DNA of 12,969 nt from Candidatus Woesearchaeota archaeon (GTDB lineage: Archaea; Nanobdellota; Nanobdellia; Woesearchaeales; GCA-2687795), in contig NZBG01000016.1 of assembly GCA_002687795.1 (NCBI GenBank), positions 1 through 12,969 of the forward strand. The letters are read 5' to 3'. The position numbers and the translations under genes were made by a program. Below, piece by piece: positions 1 to 7,513 of the stretch. Each line of letters begins with the position of its first letter. Position 1 is the stretch's first letter. The notes under the pieces are model-generated. The model did not search any database. It was not told the origin of the DNA and worked only from the letters and a program-made list of their open reading frames with translations.

Positions 1-90
1 CGTGGAAGCGACGAAGAACCTGCTGTTTGTCCAAAGTGTAAAAGTCCATATTGGAATAAACCCAGAGTGAGAAAAATCAAGAAGAAATAA
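1..90 (+). CDS. C-terminal zinc-ribbon tail of a truncated gene (partial, 5' end missing)
   Basis: Frame 1 is open from the window edge to TAA at 88-90 and encodes 29 residues. The visible part has a CPKCKSPYWNKPR motif followed by a Lys/Arg-rich end. The CxxC pair followed by SPYWNKPR looks like the second half of a small zinc ribbon; in small archaeal proteins of this kind a first CxxC usually lies 15-20 residues upstream, which here would be outside the window. The basic tail suggests nucleic-acid binding, and such ribbons are often fused to short regulator or antitoxin-like domains. The motif is seen; the function is inferred and the N-terminal domain is unknown. A T-run at 93-97 and a small inverted repeat at 98-110 follow the stop. 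Confidence 0.6.
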   Translation, partial: RGSDEEPAVCPKCKSPYWNKPRVRKIKKK

Positions 91-92
91 TC

Positions 93-110
93 TTTTTAGC
101 TAAAATAGCT
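93..110 (+). terminator. possible weak archaeal terminator after the zinc-ribbon gene
   Basis: A run of five T at 93-97 starts three bases after the TAA stop. It is followed by a 5-bp inverted repeat, AGCTA (98-102) and TAGCT (106-110). Archaeal RNA polymerase often stops at T-runs with no hairpin, so the T-run alone may be enough. The evidence is weak because the run is short. Confidence 0.3.
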
Positions 111-144
111 CCCGCTTACTTAACAATGCATAGTTTTAGAAAGC

Positions 145-152
145 TTTTTATA
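145..152 (+). promoter_or_regulatory. TATA box of the winged-helix/nucleotidyltransferase gene
   Basis: The sequence TTTTTATA lies 35-42 bases before the ATG at 187. An archaeal start about 25 nt downstream would fall near 172-176, giving a 5' leader of only about 12 nt. That fits the absence of a Shine-Dalgarno sequence before this gene. Confidence 0.6.
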
Positions 153-153
153 C

Positions 154-174
154 TTGTCCTGATCTATAGGACAA
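154..174. promoter_or_regulatory. perfect 7-bp inverted repeat over the start site, probable operator
   Basis: The arms are TTGTCCT (154-160) and AGGACAA (168-174), separated by seven bases, GATCTAT. The repeat begins one base after the TATA box and covers the predicted transcription start. A bound protein there would block polymerase or TBP/TFB. The gene it precedes encodes a winged-helix DNA-binding protein, so autorepression is the simplest reading. The arms are seen; the binding protein is inferred. Confidence 0.6.
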
Positions 175-186
175 TTGGTCTAAAAA

Positions 187-699
187 ATGGGACAAGAAGA
201 AATACTTAACATGTTTTTTGAGCATCCAACAAAGGAATTTCAGATTAGAGGCATTGCCAGAGCGTTAAAAATGCCTAAAACTACTGTAAGCTATCATATA
301 AACCAGTTTTTAAAGGAAGGGTTGATTGTAAAGCATAAAAAGGATGTTTTCCCAAGCTTTAAAGCTGATGAAACAAGTGAAACATATAGGTTTCATAAAA
401 GGCAAAATTTTCTTAATAATATTATTGAAGGCAAAGTTTTAGACTATATTGATGAAGAATGCAACCCCAAATGCATTGTGCTGTTTGGCTCTTTTGCGAA
501 GGCTGAATATGACACCATGAGCGATATTGATATCTTTGTGCAGGCAAAAGCAACCAACTTAGAATTAGTTAAGTTTGAGAAAAAGCTGAAACATAGCATC
601 AATATCTTCTATGAAGATAAAATAGAGAAATTATCCTCTGAACTGCTTAATAACATTGTAAACGGTGTTAAACTGAGAGGTTTCCTGAAAGTAAAATAA
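187..699 (+). CDS. winged-helix DNA-binding protein fused to a minimal nucleotidyltransferase domain
   Basis: This 170-residue protein joins two domains. Residues about 3-60 look like a winged helix of the MarR/ArsR type, with a likely recognition helix near residues 30-43 (PKTTVSYHINQFLKEGL). Residues about 75-165 carry the nucleotidyltransferase signature: G101-S102 in LFGSF and the acidic pair D113/D115 in SDIDIF. The third catalytic carboxylate expected on a later strand is not obvious; the matching segment reads INIFYED. MNT-type domains are often the antitoxin half of MNT/HEPN pairs, but no HEPN gene is adjacent, so this may act as a stand-alone regulator. ATG 187 follows a TATA box and inverted repeat, with a very short leader and no Shine-Dalgarno site. 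It converges with the UPF0182 gene, five bases away. The domain call is good; substrate and target are unknown. Confidence 0.85.
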   Translation: MGQEEILNMFFEHPTKEFQIRGIARALKMPKTTVSYHINQFLKEGLIVKHKKDVFPSFKADETSETYRFHKRQNFLNNIIEGKVLDYIDEECNPKCIVLFGSFAKAEYDTMSDIDIFVQAKATNLELVKFEKKLKHSINIFYEDKIEKLSSELLNNIVNGVKLRGFLKVK

Positions 700-704
700 T
701 AAAA

Positions 705-3440
705 TCAACTCATCTTACCCAAAACATCCCCTAACTTATCCAAATTGTTTCCAATCCCGGACCAATCCCCTTCTTTCATAGAATTCTCGATAAGATCATA
801 ATAACTCTGCGCATCTTCAATAAGTTGAGAAGTCGTTTTATCCTCCATCACTCCCTCTATCAACTCTCCTTTCTCTTCGACAACAACTCTCTTGCTCTTC
901 CCAAACAAAACCTCCAAAGCTTCAGCCAGGTTCTCTTCCATAACAACACTAACGCCATCAGAAACCAAAACCCTCTTCAGCTCAGGCAGCTGCCCAGTCT
1001 CTGCCTGGATATACAAAGGCTCAATATAAAGAATACTATCCTCAATAGGAATAACAAGCAAATTGCCTCTAGTAACCCTTGAACCCTGCTGGCTCCATAA
1101 AGTAAGCTGCTTTGAAATCTCAGAATCCTGATCAATCCTTGCCTCAATCTGCAAAGGCCCATAAATCAGCTTATCCTTAGGGAACTTATACAATATCAGC
1201 TTCCCATAATCATCCCCATCAGAACGCGCAGCCATCCATGCAACCATGTTATCCTTCTTTATAGGACTAAAACTAGTCATCAAAACAAACTCCTCTTCAT
1301 CTTCACCAGGCAGCTTCATGATAATATGGTAAGGCTCAACCATAACCTGCTGGCCAACGCCGTAAACCTCGTTAGGAATCTGCCAGGCATCTTCCTTATT
1401 ATAAAACACCTTAATATCATCCATATGGTAAGTGCTATAGATATGAGACTGCACCTTAAACAGATCCTTAGGATATCTGATATGCTCTTTCAGGTCAGAA
1501 GGCATATCCTCAAACCTCTTGAACTGCTTAGGGAAAATCTTTGCATAAGTAAGCATTAAAGGGTCAGAAACATCCATAACATAATAAGTAACAGTGCCGT
1601 CATAGGCATCAACAACAATCTTAACAGAATTCCTAATATAATTAATATTCCCGATCTTCTCAGAATAAGGATAGTTTCCAGTTGTAGTATATGCATCCAA
1701 TATCCACTTTAGATTCCCATTATTATCAATAACAATGTAAGGGTCATTATCAAGCCCTAAAAAAGGCGTAAGCTTTGAAATCCTTCTTGTAATATCCCTT
1801 GTAAACATTATCTTGCTATCAGGAGCAATATCTGAAGATAAAAGTATCTTAATGTCTGTAAACCTTATAGCCATAAGCAATTTCTTAAAAAAAGAATCCA
1901 GCAGCACTCCGCCTTTGCCGTCATAGTTGATATATTCATTAGTATTGCCCTTGGGATAATCAAACTCTTTGGTATTTGTGTTAACCAAAACAAAATTATT
2001 ATCCACCTCCCCATAATACATCTGCGGCCTTGAAATCTTTAAGTTCTCTTCATCAACAGTATAAATAGGGGGAATATCCTTAATAAAATAATCAGGCAGG
2101 CCCTGCTTTGTAACCTTATTAACCGGGCTCATAACGACCCCAAAGCCATGAGTATAAACCATGTGAAGATTAACCCAGGTCTTTGCATTCTCAGCTATCT
2201 GCCGTTGATCAAGCTCTCTGGGGGCAAGCATCACAGCAGTATACTTACCGTCAATGTTATACCTGTCAATATCAATGCCTGCAAGGTCATAATACAACCT
2301 GATCTCCTGAGTCTGCTTATATGTCTTTGTCAAAGGCCTTCTGTCAAGGATTCTCACATTATCAATGGTCTCTGAAGCCTCATCAAGCATCTCAGAAGTC
2401 AGCTTCATGTCAGCAGGGAAATCTTTCTCCTCAACATCCCCCAAGCCATAAGCAAGGCGCGTAAACTTTATATTATTCTCAATATAAGGTTTCTCTAAAT
2501 TAATCTCATTAGGAGAAACCTTCAAAGCCTGCACAATGCCTGGAATCACTGTAGGGCCCACAAACCCAAACAAAAAATAAACAATCAGCGCATAACCCAG
2601 GATATGGCGCTTCTTTAATTTAGGCTGTTTTGAGATATAAAAAACCCAAATCAACAAAATAATGGCAACAGCAACAGCCAAAACCATCATGATCTTAATC
2701 ATTGGCAAAAAAGCAACAACATCAGAATAGCCTGCTCCCACAACAATGCCCTGCTCTGAATACATGATTGAAAACCTTGAAAGGTAATGCCTAACCGCCA
2801 ATAAGGCAAAGGCTAAAGAAACTAAGATTCCCATATGAGCAATTGCCTTGGTCTTTATCTTTGATAATATGCCCTTAAAATCAAACGCAGGCGCAGTAGG
2901 CACCACACCCACAACATCCGGCTTTTCCTGTTTAGCGCTTAGTTTAATAAATGATTGAAGGTAATCCAGCAAAACCAAAACTGTTGTGATAATAACACAG
3001 CCCATCAAAAAATTCCAGACTAATAAATAGAAAGGCAGTGAAAAGATATAGAAAGACACGTCTTTTATGAAAATTGGGTCATTAAGGTTAAAAGATATTT
3101 GGTTAAGATACTGCAAAACCTTAAACCAGCCTGAAGAAGCTGTAATGCCAACCATTATTGATATTATAGTAACAATGAATAACTTAATCCTGAAAGGCAC
3201 AACATTTTTCTCAGCAATCTTTGATGAAACCCAGAGGTTGGCAATAAGGAACAAAAAAAGGAACAAGGCTGTAGCAAAAAACAATTCAATCCTTGAAAAA
3301 AGGCTTATCAGGAAAATCTGTGAAAAGCCCAGGGCATCAAACCAAAGATAATCAGTATATAATCCAACAGAAGCTGAAATAAGAATAACAAATATGACTA
3401 TTATCCCAACCCCAAACCTTGCTAACCAGTTTTTATTCAT
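705..3440 (-). CDS. UPF0182 (COG1615) family integral membrane protein
   Basis: At 911 residues this is full length for UPF0182. The N-terminal third is membrane embedded, with hydrophobic segments near residues 8-28, 50-70, 86-106, 130-160 (long, perhaps two), 202-220, 247-269 and 279-303. The rest, from about residue 310, is a large hydrophilic domain expected outside the cell. Family landmarks include YLWFDALGF (31-39), NDPIFIKDVSFYIFSLPF (120-137), NNIKFTRLAYGL (322-333), the WVNLHMVYTHGFG stretch, DAYTTTGNYPYS, NYIRNSVKIVVDAYDG and a C-terminal WSQQGSRVTRGNLLVIPI block. No biochemical function is established for the family as far as I know. The C-terminal tail is acidic and helical. ATG at 3438-3440 gives a natural membrane N-terminus; there is no Shine-Dalgarno site. 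TGA is the stop. It is divergent from the giant secreted protein gene. Confidence 0.95.
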   Translation of the reverse strand: MNKNWLARFGVGIIVIFVILISASVGLYTDYLWFDALGFSQIFLISLFSRIELFFATALFLFLFLIANLWVSSKIAEKNVVPFRIKLFIVTIISIMVGITASSGWFKVLQYLNQISFNLNDPIFIKDVSFYIFSLPFYLLVWNFLMGCVIITTVLVLLDYLQSFIKLSAKQEKPDVVGVVPTAPAFDFKGILSKIKTKAIAHMGILVSLAFALLAVRHYLSRFSIMYSEQGIVVGAGYSDVVAFLPMIKIMMVLAVAVAIILLIWVFYISKQPKLKKRHILGYALIVYFLFGFVGPTVIPGIVQALKVSPNEINLEKPYIENNIKFTRLAYGLGDVEEKDFPADMKLTSEMLDEASETIDNVRILDRRPLTKTYKQTQEIRLYYDLAGIDIDRYNIDGKYTAVMLAPRELDQRQIAENAKTWVNLHMVYTHGFGVVMSPVNKVTKQGLPDYFIKDIPPIYTVDEENLKISRPQMYYGEVDNNFVLVNTNTKEFDYPKGNTNEYINYDGKGGVLLDSFFKKLLMAIRFTDIKILLSSDIAPDSKIMFTRDITRRISKLTPFLGLDNDPYIVIDNNGNLKWILDAYTTTGNYPYSEKIGNINYIRNSVKIVVDAYDGTVTYYVMDVSDPLMLTYAKIFPKQFKRFEDMPSDLKEHIRYPKDLFKVQSHIYSTYHMDDIKVFYNKEDAWQIPNEVYGVGQQVMVEPYHIIMKLPGEDEEEFVLMTSFSPIKKDNMVAWMAARSDGDDYGKLILYKFPKDKLIYGPLQIEARIDQDSEISKQLTLWSQQGSRVTRGNLLVIPIEDSILYIEPLYIQAETGQLPELKRVLVSDGVSVVMEENLAEALEVLFGKSKRVVVEEKGELIEGVMEDKTTSQLIEDAQSYYDLIENSMKEGDWSGIGNNLDKLGDVLGKMS

Positions 3441-3466
3441 AACAAAATATAACTATTGGTGGTTGC

Positions 3467-3476
3467 TTTTAAACTT
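3467..3476 (-). promoter_or_regulatory. probable TATA box of the UPF0182 gene
   Basis: On the minus strand the sequence AGTTTAAAAG lies about 27-36 bases before the ATG, so transcription would start close to 3445 with almost no leader. This agrees with the lack of a ribosome binding site. It is the best AT-rich candidate in the 130-bp divergent spacer for this strand. Confidence 0.4.
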
Positions 3477-3525
3477 TGCTATAAAGGCATCCTGGAAAAA
3501 ATGGAAAACAATAGCCATCAGAACA

Positions 3526-3536
3526 TTTATATATAA
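3526..3536 (+). promoter_or_regulatory. strong TATA box of the giant Cys-rich protein gene
   Basis: TTTATATATAA closely matches the archaeal box A consensus and is the strongest such site in the spacer between the divergent genes. Transcription should start near 3555-3560, just ahead of the ATG at 3571. The site supports 3571 rather than GTG 3671 as the true gene start. Confidence 0.7.
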
Positions 3537-3561
3537 GTATCTCCAGAAATGATTCTAAAAA

Positions 3562-3566
3562 GGGGT
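3562..3566 (+). promoter_or_regulatory. ribosome binding site deciding the start at 3571
   Basis: GGGGT lies five bases before ATG 3571. It is one of the few Shine-Dalgarno-like sites in the window. The alternative GTG at 3671 has no such site, so translation very probably starts at 3571 with the signal peptide. Confidence 0.5.
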
Positions 3567-3570
3567 ATTT

Positions 3571-3732
3571 ATGGTAAAAAAGATATTGTTAGCACTGTTA
3601 ATTTTATTAATCTTACCTATTGTTTCTGCTGAATCTATTGATGATAAAATCAATTCTATTGTAAAATACGGTGAGCAGTATGATGGGGCAGATAAGCTAT
3701 CTCCAGATGATGGTTCATTCCAGTGTTCTTAG
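3571..3732 (+). pseudogene. signal-peptide N-terminal fragment of the giant Cys-rich protein, frameshifted
   Basis: This 53-codon frame starts at an ATG with a TATA box and ribosome binding site. It encodes a classic signal peptide: MVKK, a Leu/Ile-rich core and a cleavage-like IVSA at residues 17-20, followed by ESIDDKINSIVKYGEQYDG. It then runs out at TAG 3730-3732. The adjacent +1 frame takes over exactly here. Removing one G from the GGGG run at 3685-3688 joins ...EQYDG to QISYLQMMVHSSVLRRD and restores one open frame to 7513. The fragment is therefore read as the true start of the 3671-7513 gene, not as a separate small protein. Whether the extra base is real, a sequencing error or a programmed shift cannot be told from the sequence. 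Confidence 0.8.
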
Positions 3733-6700
3733 GCGGGATATAAACGATATGCTAAGCGAGAAGATAGAGATCGTGTTTGATGGCCATATTGAGTATGGAG
3801 CCTCAGAAGAGGAGATGAGAAGCATGTTTGGAGCCCCAACAGATATCACACCATGGGTCTGGCTTGTTCATGAAGAAAAAGAGATAAGAATTGATGAGCG
3901 AATGCCAAGATGGGAAAAGACTGTTTTTGATGGAAAGAAATTAAAAATCACATTTAATGCCTGGCCTAATGTGCTAATAGAAGAGGATGGAAGCCTAACA
4001 AAGTTCTACTGGGTTGATTTTGATGCAAGATTCAAGAGAAAGTTTGATTTCAATATAGACAGCATGATCAGTGATATTAAAAACATGGCAGAGTCTTTGC
4101 TTGAAACCAATGAAGGAGCGCAAGAGCTAGCTGAAAGAATGGTTGAATATAGGAATATATTGCATCACTATATTGAGGAGAACAGGGAAAACTGCCTAAA
4201 GGTAATAGGAGAGTTCTTTGAGGATGATGAAAAGCATTCTGATCAGGATATGACAAGATGGGACATCTTTCTTTATGAAGGTGATAATCTGGAGCTAATG
4301 GCTGAAGTAACCTCATGTGATGGCTGTGAATGGCCTAATGTGGATATATGGTTTAATGTAAGAACACGTGATGTAAGAGCCAAGGAAGTGCAAATCCAAT
4401 TTAAAAAGCTTGACAAAGAAAAATATAGGGCTATGACAATTGATGAGTTAAACAGCTTAATAGAAAAAAATCTAGAGAGATTAGTGAAAAAAGCAGAGCA
4501 GGCTGATAAATCAAGCTCAGGAAATATTATGAGAGATATGACTGAGACGAGAGCTGAGATCCGTATGATTAACCAGGTTCTTGATGAAAAGTATTATTGG
4601 GGTATAGAAAAAGAGAAAATGCAGGAAATTTTAAAGACAAGATTGGGGATTTTGGAGGACATGTTCTCTAAATATGCAGATATTTATATGTATCCACTTA
4701 AGCAGGTAAATTTTGAGAAAAGGATTCTGGAAATTTTTGAAGAGAGGAAGGATAACTGGTGCCGCGAACTAAAACAGGATGAATGCGGCAGAGATGATGT
4801 TTGCTGGGAAGGTGAATGCATCAATGCTATTGGCGGTGATGAAACCTGTGATAATGAAGTAGATGATGATGGCGACCATGCAATAGATTGTGATGACCCA
4901 GACTGTTCCTTAGAATGCGGCAGGGCATGTGACCATGTTTGCGGTGGATCATGTGGAGATTGCCAGCAGGAGCAATGCGGAGATATCTGTGAAGATGAAT
5001 GCTGGCCTTGTTATGAGGAAAATAAGGATAACCAGGACAAGGATTCCAATCCCTGCGAAAGCGCATGTACAGGATGTCATGAATGCTCAGATACCCAATG
5101 CAATACCCAGCCAGTTTGTGCTAAATGCAATGAATGCAGGCAGGAAACCTATGAATGCTTTGATGTTTGCAATAAATGCAATGATTGTGAAAGCACTGGA
5201 AGACCAGACTGTGGGGAAGGATGCGATAAATGTGATGAATGTAAAGCCACTGACACACAAAGAGAATGTTTAGATTTTTGCGATACTTTAGGAGACGAAA
5301 AGATAGATGAGTTTGTAAGAGATTGTAAGGACTTATGCAGGCAGGATGTTATCTTTATATGCCCAACAGGAAAGCAATATACTCCCTGTGAAAATGTTCA
5401 TTATGTATGCGATGGTGTTTTTGTCAGGAGCGTGCCATGCGTTATCTATGAATGTGAAGATGGCACAAAACAGACAGCTCCCTGTGGCCAGGAGGTAATG
5501 TGCGGGGAAAACCAGCTTGCTGAGGTTGATAAATGTGTTTGCGAAGAAGGTTTCTATGATTGCGATGATAATGATGCTGATTGTGAAGCAACTAAAGAAT
5601 GTGGAGAACTTATTGAAAACTGTAAGGATAGGATTGATAATGATGGGGATGAGTTAACTGACTGTGAAGACTTATTTGATTGCAAGACTGGAAGATTCTG
5701 CGGCCAGGGCCCAGCTGATGAGCCGATGTATTGTTATGAAGGTAGCTGTTCTTCAACCACTTGCGGCGATGGAATCTGTGATGCTGATGAAACCTTATTT
5801 AGCTGCCCTCCTGATTGCAAGCTAACAAAGCCTGTATGTGGAGATGAAATATGTTCTGGCGATGAGACTGAAGAAAGCTGCCCTGAGGACTGTATGATGT
5901 GCCCTGAAGGGCAAATCCTTAATGAAAAGGGGATTTGTGTAGATCCTATAATATGTCCAATTGGTTATATTAATATGAATGATACTTGTGTTCCTCCACC
6001 TGAGGAATGTGTGAAAGAAGGTGAAGTTTTTGATAAGATGGGCAGGCCAGATGCTCTGTGCTGCGAAGGTTTAATCAAGCGTGGTGTGGCTTGGCCTGAT
6101 GAGCAGATAGGAAGAGACGATGTATGCATTGCAACAGAAACATGGGAGCAAACATGCACAAACTGCGGAGATGGGGAATGCGGACTGGGAGAAAACTGGT
6201 GTATCTGTCCAGAAGACTGCTCAACACCGGGAGAGGTTCCCTGTGAAGCTGATGCAGACTGCGGAGTTGGTTTCTGTAGTCAAGTGGGGGATACATGTCT
6301 TGGAACCTCCTATACTTGCCTGGAAGGGAATTGTTCAGGTGCTTCAGTAGAGCATGAAAACTTTTATTGCATTGATTCAGCATGTACAGATTCCTGTGGA
6401 GATGGTGTTTGTGAACCTCCTGAAATTAACAGGTACTGCCCGGAAGATTGCCTCATTATAAATGTTACATGCGAAGAAGGGCAGGAAGCGAATGAAGAAG
6501 GAATATGTGTTAATATCTGCGGCAATGGAATAATCGATGAAGGAGAGGACTGCGAAAGCTGTCCACTGGATGCTATTTGTCTTATTGGTTATGTTTGTGA
6601 GGATAAAGAATGTGTTTCTGGGATAAATATTACATGCCCTCCAGGCCAGGTGCTTAATGAAGAAGGGATATGTGTTGAGGAATGCATTAAGGAAGGGGAA

Positions 6701-7513
6701 TACACAATGGATACTGAAGACTGCTGTCCTGAGCTAAGAGCTATAAGAACACAGGTTGGTGATGGAAGAGTCTGCAGTAAAACAGCTGGTTATGTTTGCA
6801 CAGGATTTTGCGGTGATGAAGAGTGTGCAGGCATTGAAAACCCTTGTAATTGTGAGGAAGATTGTCCTATACCTGGTGAAGTGAACGATACCTGTACCTC
6901 AAATGCTGATTGTGGAACTGATACATGCCATCAAGGGGGAAGCACCTGTAAAGAGATTCAGTTTGTTTGTGAAGAAGGTGATTGTTCTGCTGTTTCAACA
7001 GATTATGATGGTTATTCATGTGCAAGGTATTACTCTCCGGAATTGCCATCTCCTGATAATACAAAATGTTTAGACAGCTGTGGAGATGGTGTTTGTAAAC
7101 GCCCTGAAAATAAAGGATGGTGCCCGGAAGACTGTAAAAAAGAAGAACTCTGCGGTAATGGAATAATAGATCCTGAAGAGAACTGCAAAGGCTGTCCATC
7201 AGATGTTGTCTGCCAAGAAGGCTATTCATGCACTGGTAGAGAATGTATCCCTATGCTTGGAGTATGCCCTGAAGGGATGGAGGCTAATGAGGTTGACCAA
7301 TGCGTTAATATCTGCGGAAATGGAAGGATAAATGAAGGAGAAGATTGTGATAGCTGTCCAAAGGATGTTATTTGCAGTACAGATTTTGTTTGCGAGAATA
7401 AAGAGTGTGTTCCTGAAGAGATCACATGCCTGGACGGTTATGTTCTTAATAATGAAGGAGAATGTGAACTGATAATTGAATGCAAGAAAAACCAGATAAT
7501 GACTGACCAATGA
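3671..7513 (+). CDS. giant secreted Cys-rich repeat protein, main N-terminal part
   Basis: The open frame can start at GTG 3671 (1,280 residues), but no ribosome site precedes it; the real start is probably 3571 through a frameshift at 3685-3688. Residues about 1-365 form a helix-rich, Cys-poor domain with a likely coiled coil near 255-340. From residue about 367 to the end there are close to 140 cysteines: two calcium-loop-like segments (DDDGD near 397-401 and DNDGD near 656-660), four CxxCxxC units, several CGDGxC...CPxDC repeats, CGNGxI repeats and ADC units. Two tandem copies of a 225-266 residue block fill the last part. Such repeats occur in archaeal and bacterial surface proteins, with disulfide and perhaps calcium stabilisation. 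The frame ends at TGA 7511-7513, inside a third repeat, and continues in frame beyond. I recognise repeats but no named family; an adhesin or surface-layer role is inferred. Confidence 0.85.
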   Translation: MSSMMGQISYLQMMVHSSVLRRDINDMLSEKIEIVFDGHIEYGASEEEMRSMFGAPTDITPWVWLVHEEKEIRIDERMPRWEKTVFDGKKLKITFNAWPNVLIEEDGSLTKFYWVDFDARFKRKFDFNIDSMISDIKNMAESLLETNEGAQELAERMVEYRNILHHYIEENRENCLKVIGEFFEDDEKHSDQDMTRWDIFLYEGDNLELMAEVTSCDGCEWPNVDIWFNVRTRDVRAKEVQIQFKKLDKEKYRAMTIDELNSLIEKNLERLVKKAEQADKSSSGNIMRDMTETRAEIRMINQVLDEKYYWGIEKEKMQEILKTRLGILEDMFSKYADIYMYPLKQVNFEKRILEIFEERKDNWCRELKQDECGRDDVCWEGECINAIGGDETCDNEVDDDGDHAIDCDDPDCSLECGRACDHVCGGSCGDCQQEQCGDICEDECWPCYEENKDNQDKDSNPCESACTGCHECSDTQCNTQPVCAKCNECRQETYECFDVCNKCNDCESTGRPDCGEGCDKCDECKATDTQRECLDFCDTLGDEKIDEFVRDCKDLCRQDVIFICPTGKQYTPCENVHYVCDGVFVRSVPCVIYECEDGTKQTAPCGQEVMCGENQLAEVDKCVCEEGFYDCDDNDADCEATKECGELIENCKDRIDNDGDELTDCEDLFDCKTGRFCGQGPADEPMYCYEGSCSSTTCGDGICDADETLFSCPPDCKLTKPVCGDEICSGDETEESCPEDCMMCPEGQILNEKGICVDPIICPIGYINMNDTCVPPPEECVKEGEVFDKMGRPDALCCEGLIKRGVAWPDEQIGRDDVCIATETWEQTCTNCGDGECGLGENWCICPEDCSTPGEVPCEADADCGVGFCSQVGDTCLGTSYTCLEGNCSGASVEHENFYCIDSACTDSCGDGVCEPPEINRYCPEDCLIINVTCEEGQEANEEGICVNICGNGIIDEGEDCESCPLDAICLIGYVCEDKECVSGINITCPPGQVLNEEGICVEECIKEGEYTMDTEDCCPELRAIRTQVGDGRVCSKTAGYVCTGFCGDEECAGIENPCNCEEDCPIPGEVNDTCTSNADCGTDTCHQGGSTCKEIQFVCEEGDCSAVSTDYDGYSCARYYSPELPSPDNTKCLDSCGDGVCKRPENKGWCPEDCKKEELCGNGIIDPEENCKGCPSDVVCQEGYSCTGRECIPMLGVCPEGMEANEVDQCVNICGNGRINEGEDCDSCPKDVICSTDFVCENKECVPEEITCLDGYVLNNEGECELIIECKKNQIMTDQ
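4847..4906 (+). other. calcium-loop-like repeat 1 (CDNEVDDDGD...CDDPDC)
   Basis: Residues 393-412 of the 3671-7513 frame carry DxDxDG-type spacing in VDDDGDHAIDCDDPDC between two cysteines. This is the thrombospondin type 3/dockerin-like acidic loop often seen in secreted prokaryotic proteins. Calcium binding is inferred from the spacing of acidic residues. Confidence 0.6.
5066..5242 (+). repeat. four tandem CxxCxxC units
   Basis: The encoded units CTGCHEC, CAKCNEC, CNKCNDC and CDKCDEC recur every 17-19 residues, each followed by an acidic or polar stretch with another cysteine. The regular spacing is unlike the CGDG repeats downstream and suggests a separate subdomain, either disulfide-knotted or metal-binding. 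Confidence 0.7.
5621..5683 (+). other. calcium-loop-like repeat 2 (CKDRIDNDGDELTDC...)
   Basis: Residues 651-671 of the 3671-7513 frame repeat the pattern of the loop at 4847-4906: a Cys, then IDNDGDELTDCEDLFDC. The acidic spacing again fits a calcium-binding loop held by flanking cysteines. The function is inferred. Confidence 0.55.
6005..7477 (+). repeat. tandem duplication of a 225-266 residue Cys-rich block
   Basis: Copy 1 (6005-6679) and copy 2 (6680-7477) encode the same order of elements: EC(V/I)KEGE, a CC pair, a CGDxEC...C.CxEDC unit, PGEV, an ADCG unit, DSCGDGVC...WCPEDC or equivalent, NICGNG or CGNG(I/R)I..GE(D)C..CP.D..C, then EC(V/I) and an ITC...VLN.EG.C tail. Copy 2 is longer because it holds an additional CGNG unit. 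A third block begins at 7478 with ECKKNQ and is cut by the TGA at 7511. The copies are diverged, so the duplication is old. Confidence 0.75.

Noticed and set aside
825..1082. Plus-strand frame of 85 codons
   Set aside because: It lies antisense inside the conserved UPF0182 coding region and has no promoter or recognisable content.
3671..3673. GTG as the genuine start of the giant Cys-rich gene
   Set aside because: There is no ribosome site or signal peptide there, while 3571 has a TATA box, GGGGT and a perfect signal peptide in the neighbouring frame.
5066..5242. Fe-S ferredoxin-like cluster
   Set aside because: The spacing CxxCxxC lacks the fourth Cys and Pro pattern of ferredoxins, and the protein is predicted to be exported.
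7511..7513. Genetic code with TGA read as glycine, or selenocysteine
   Set aside because: TGA is the natural stop for the UPF0182, permease and 169-residue genes, with family-typical C-termini in the first two. No SECIS-like element or Sec gene is visible.
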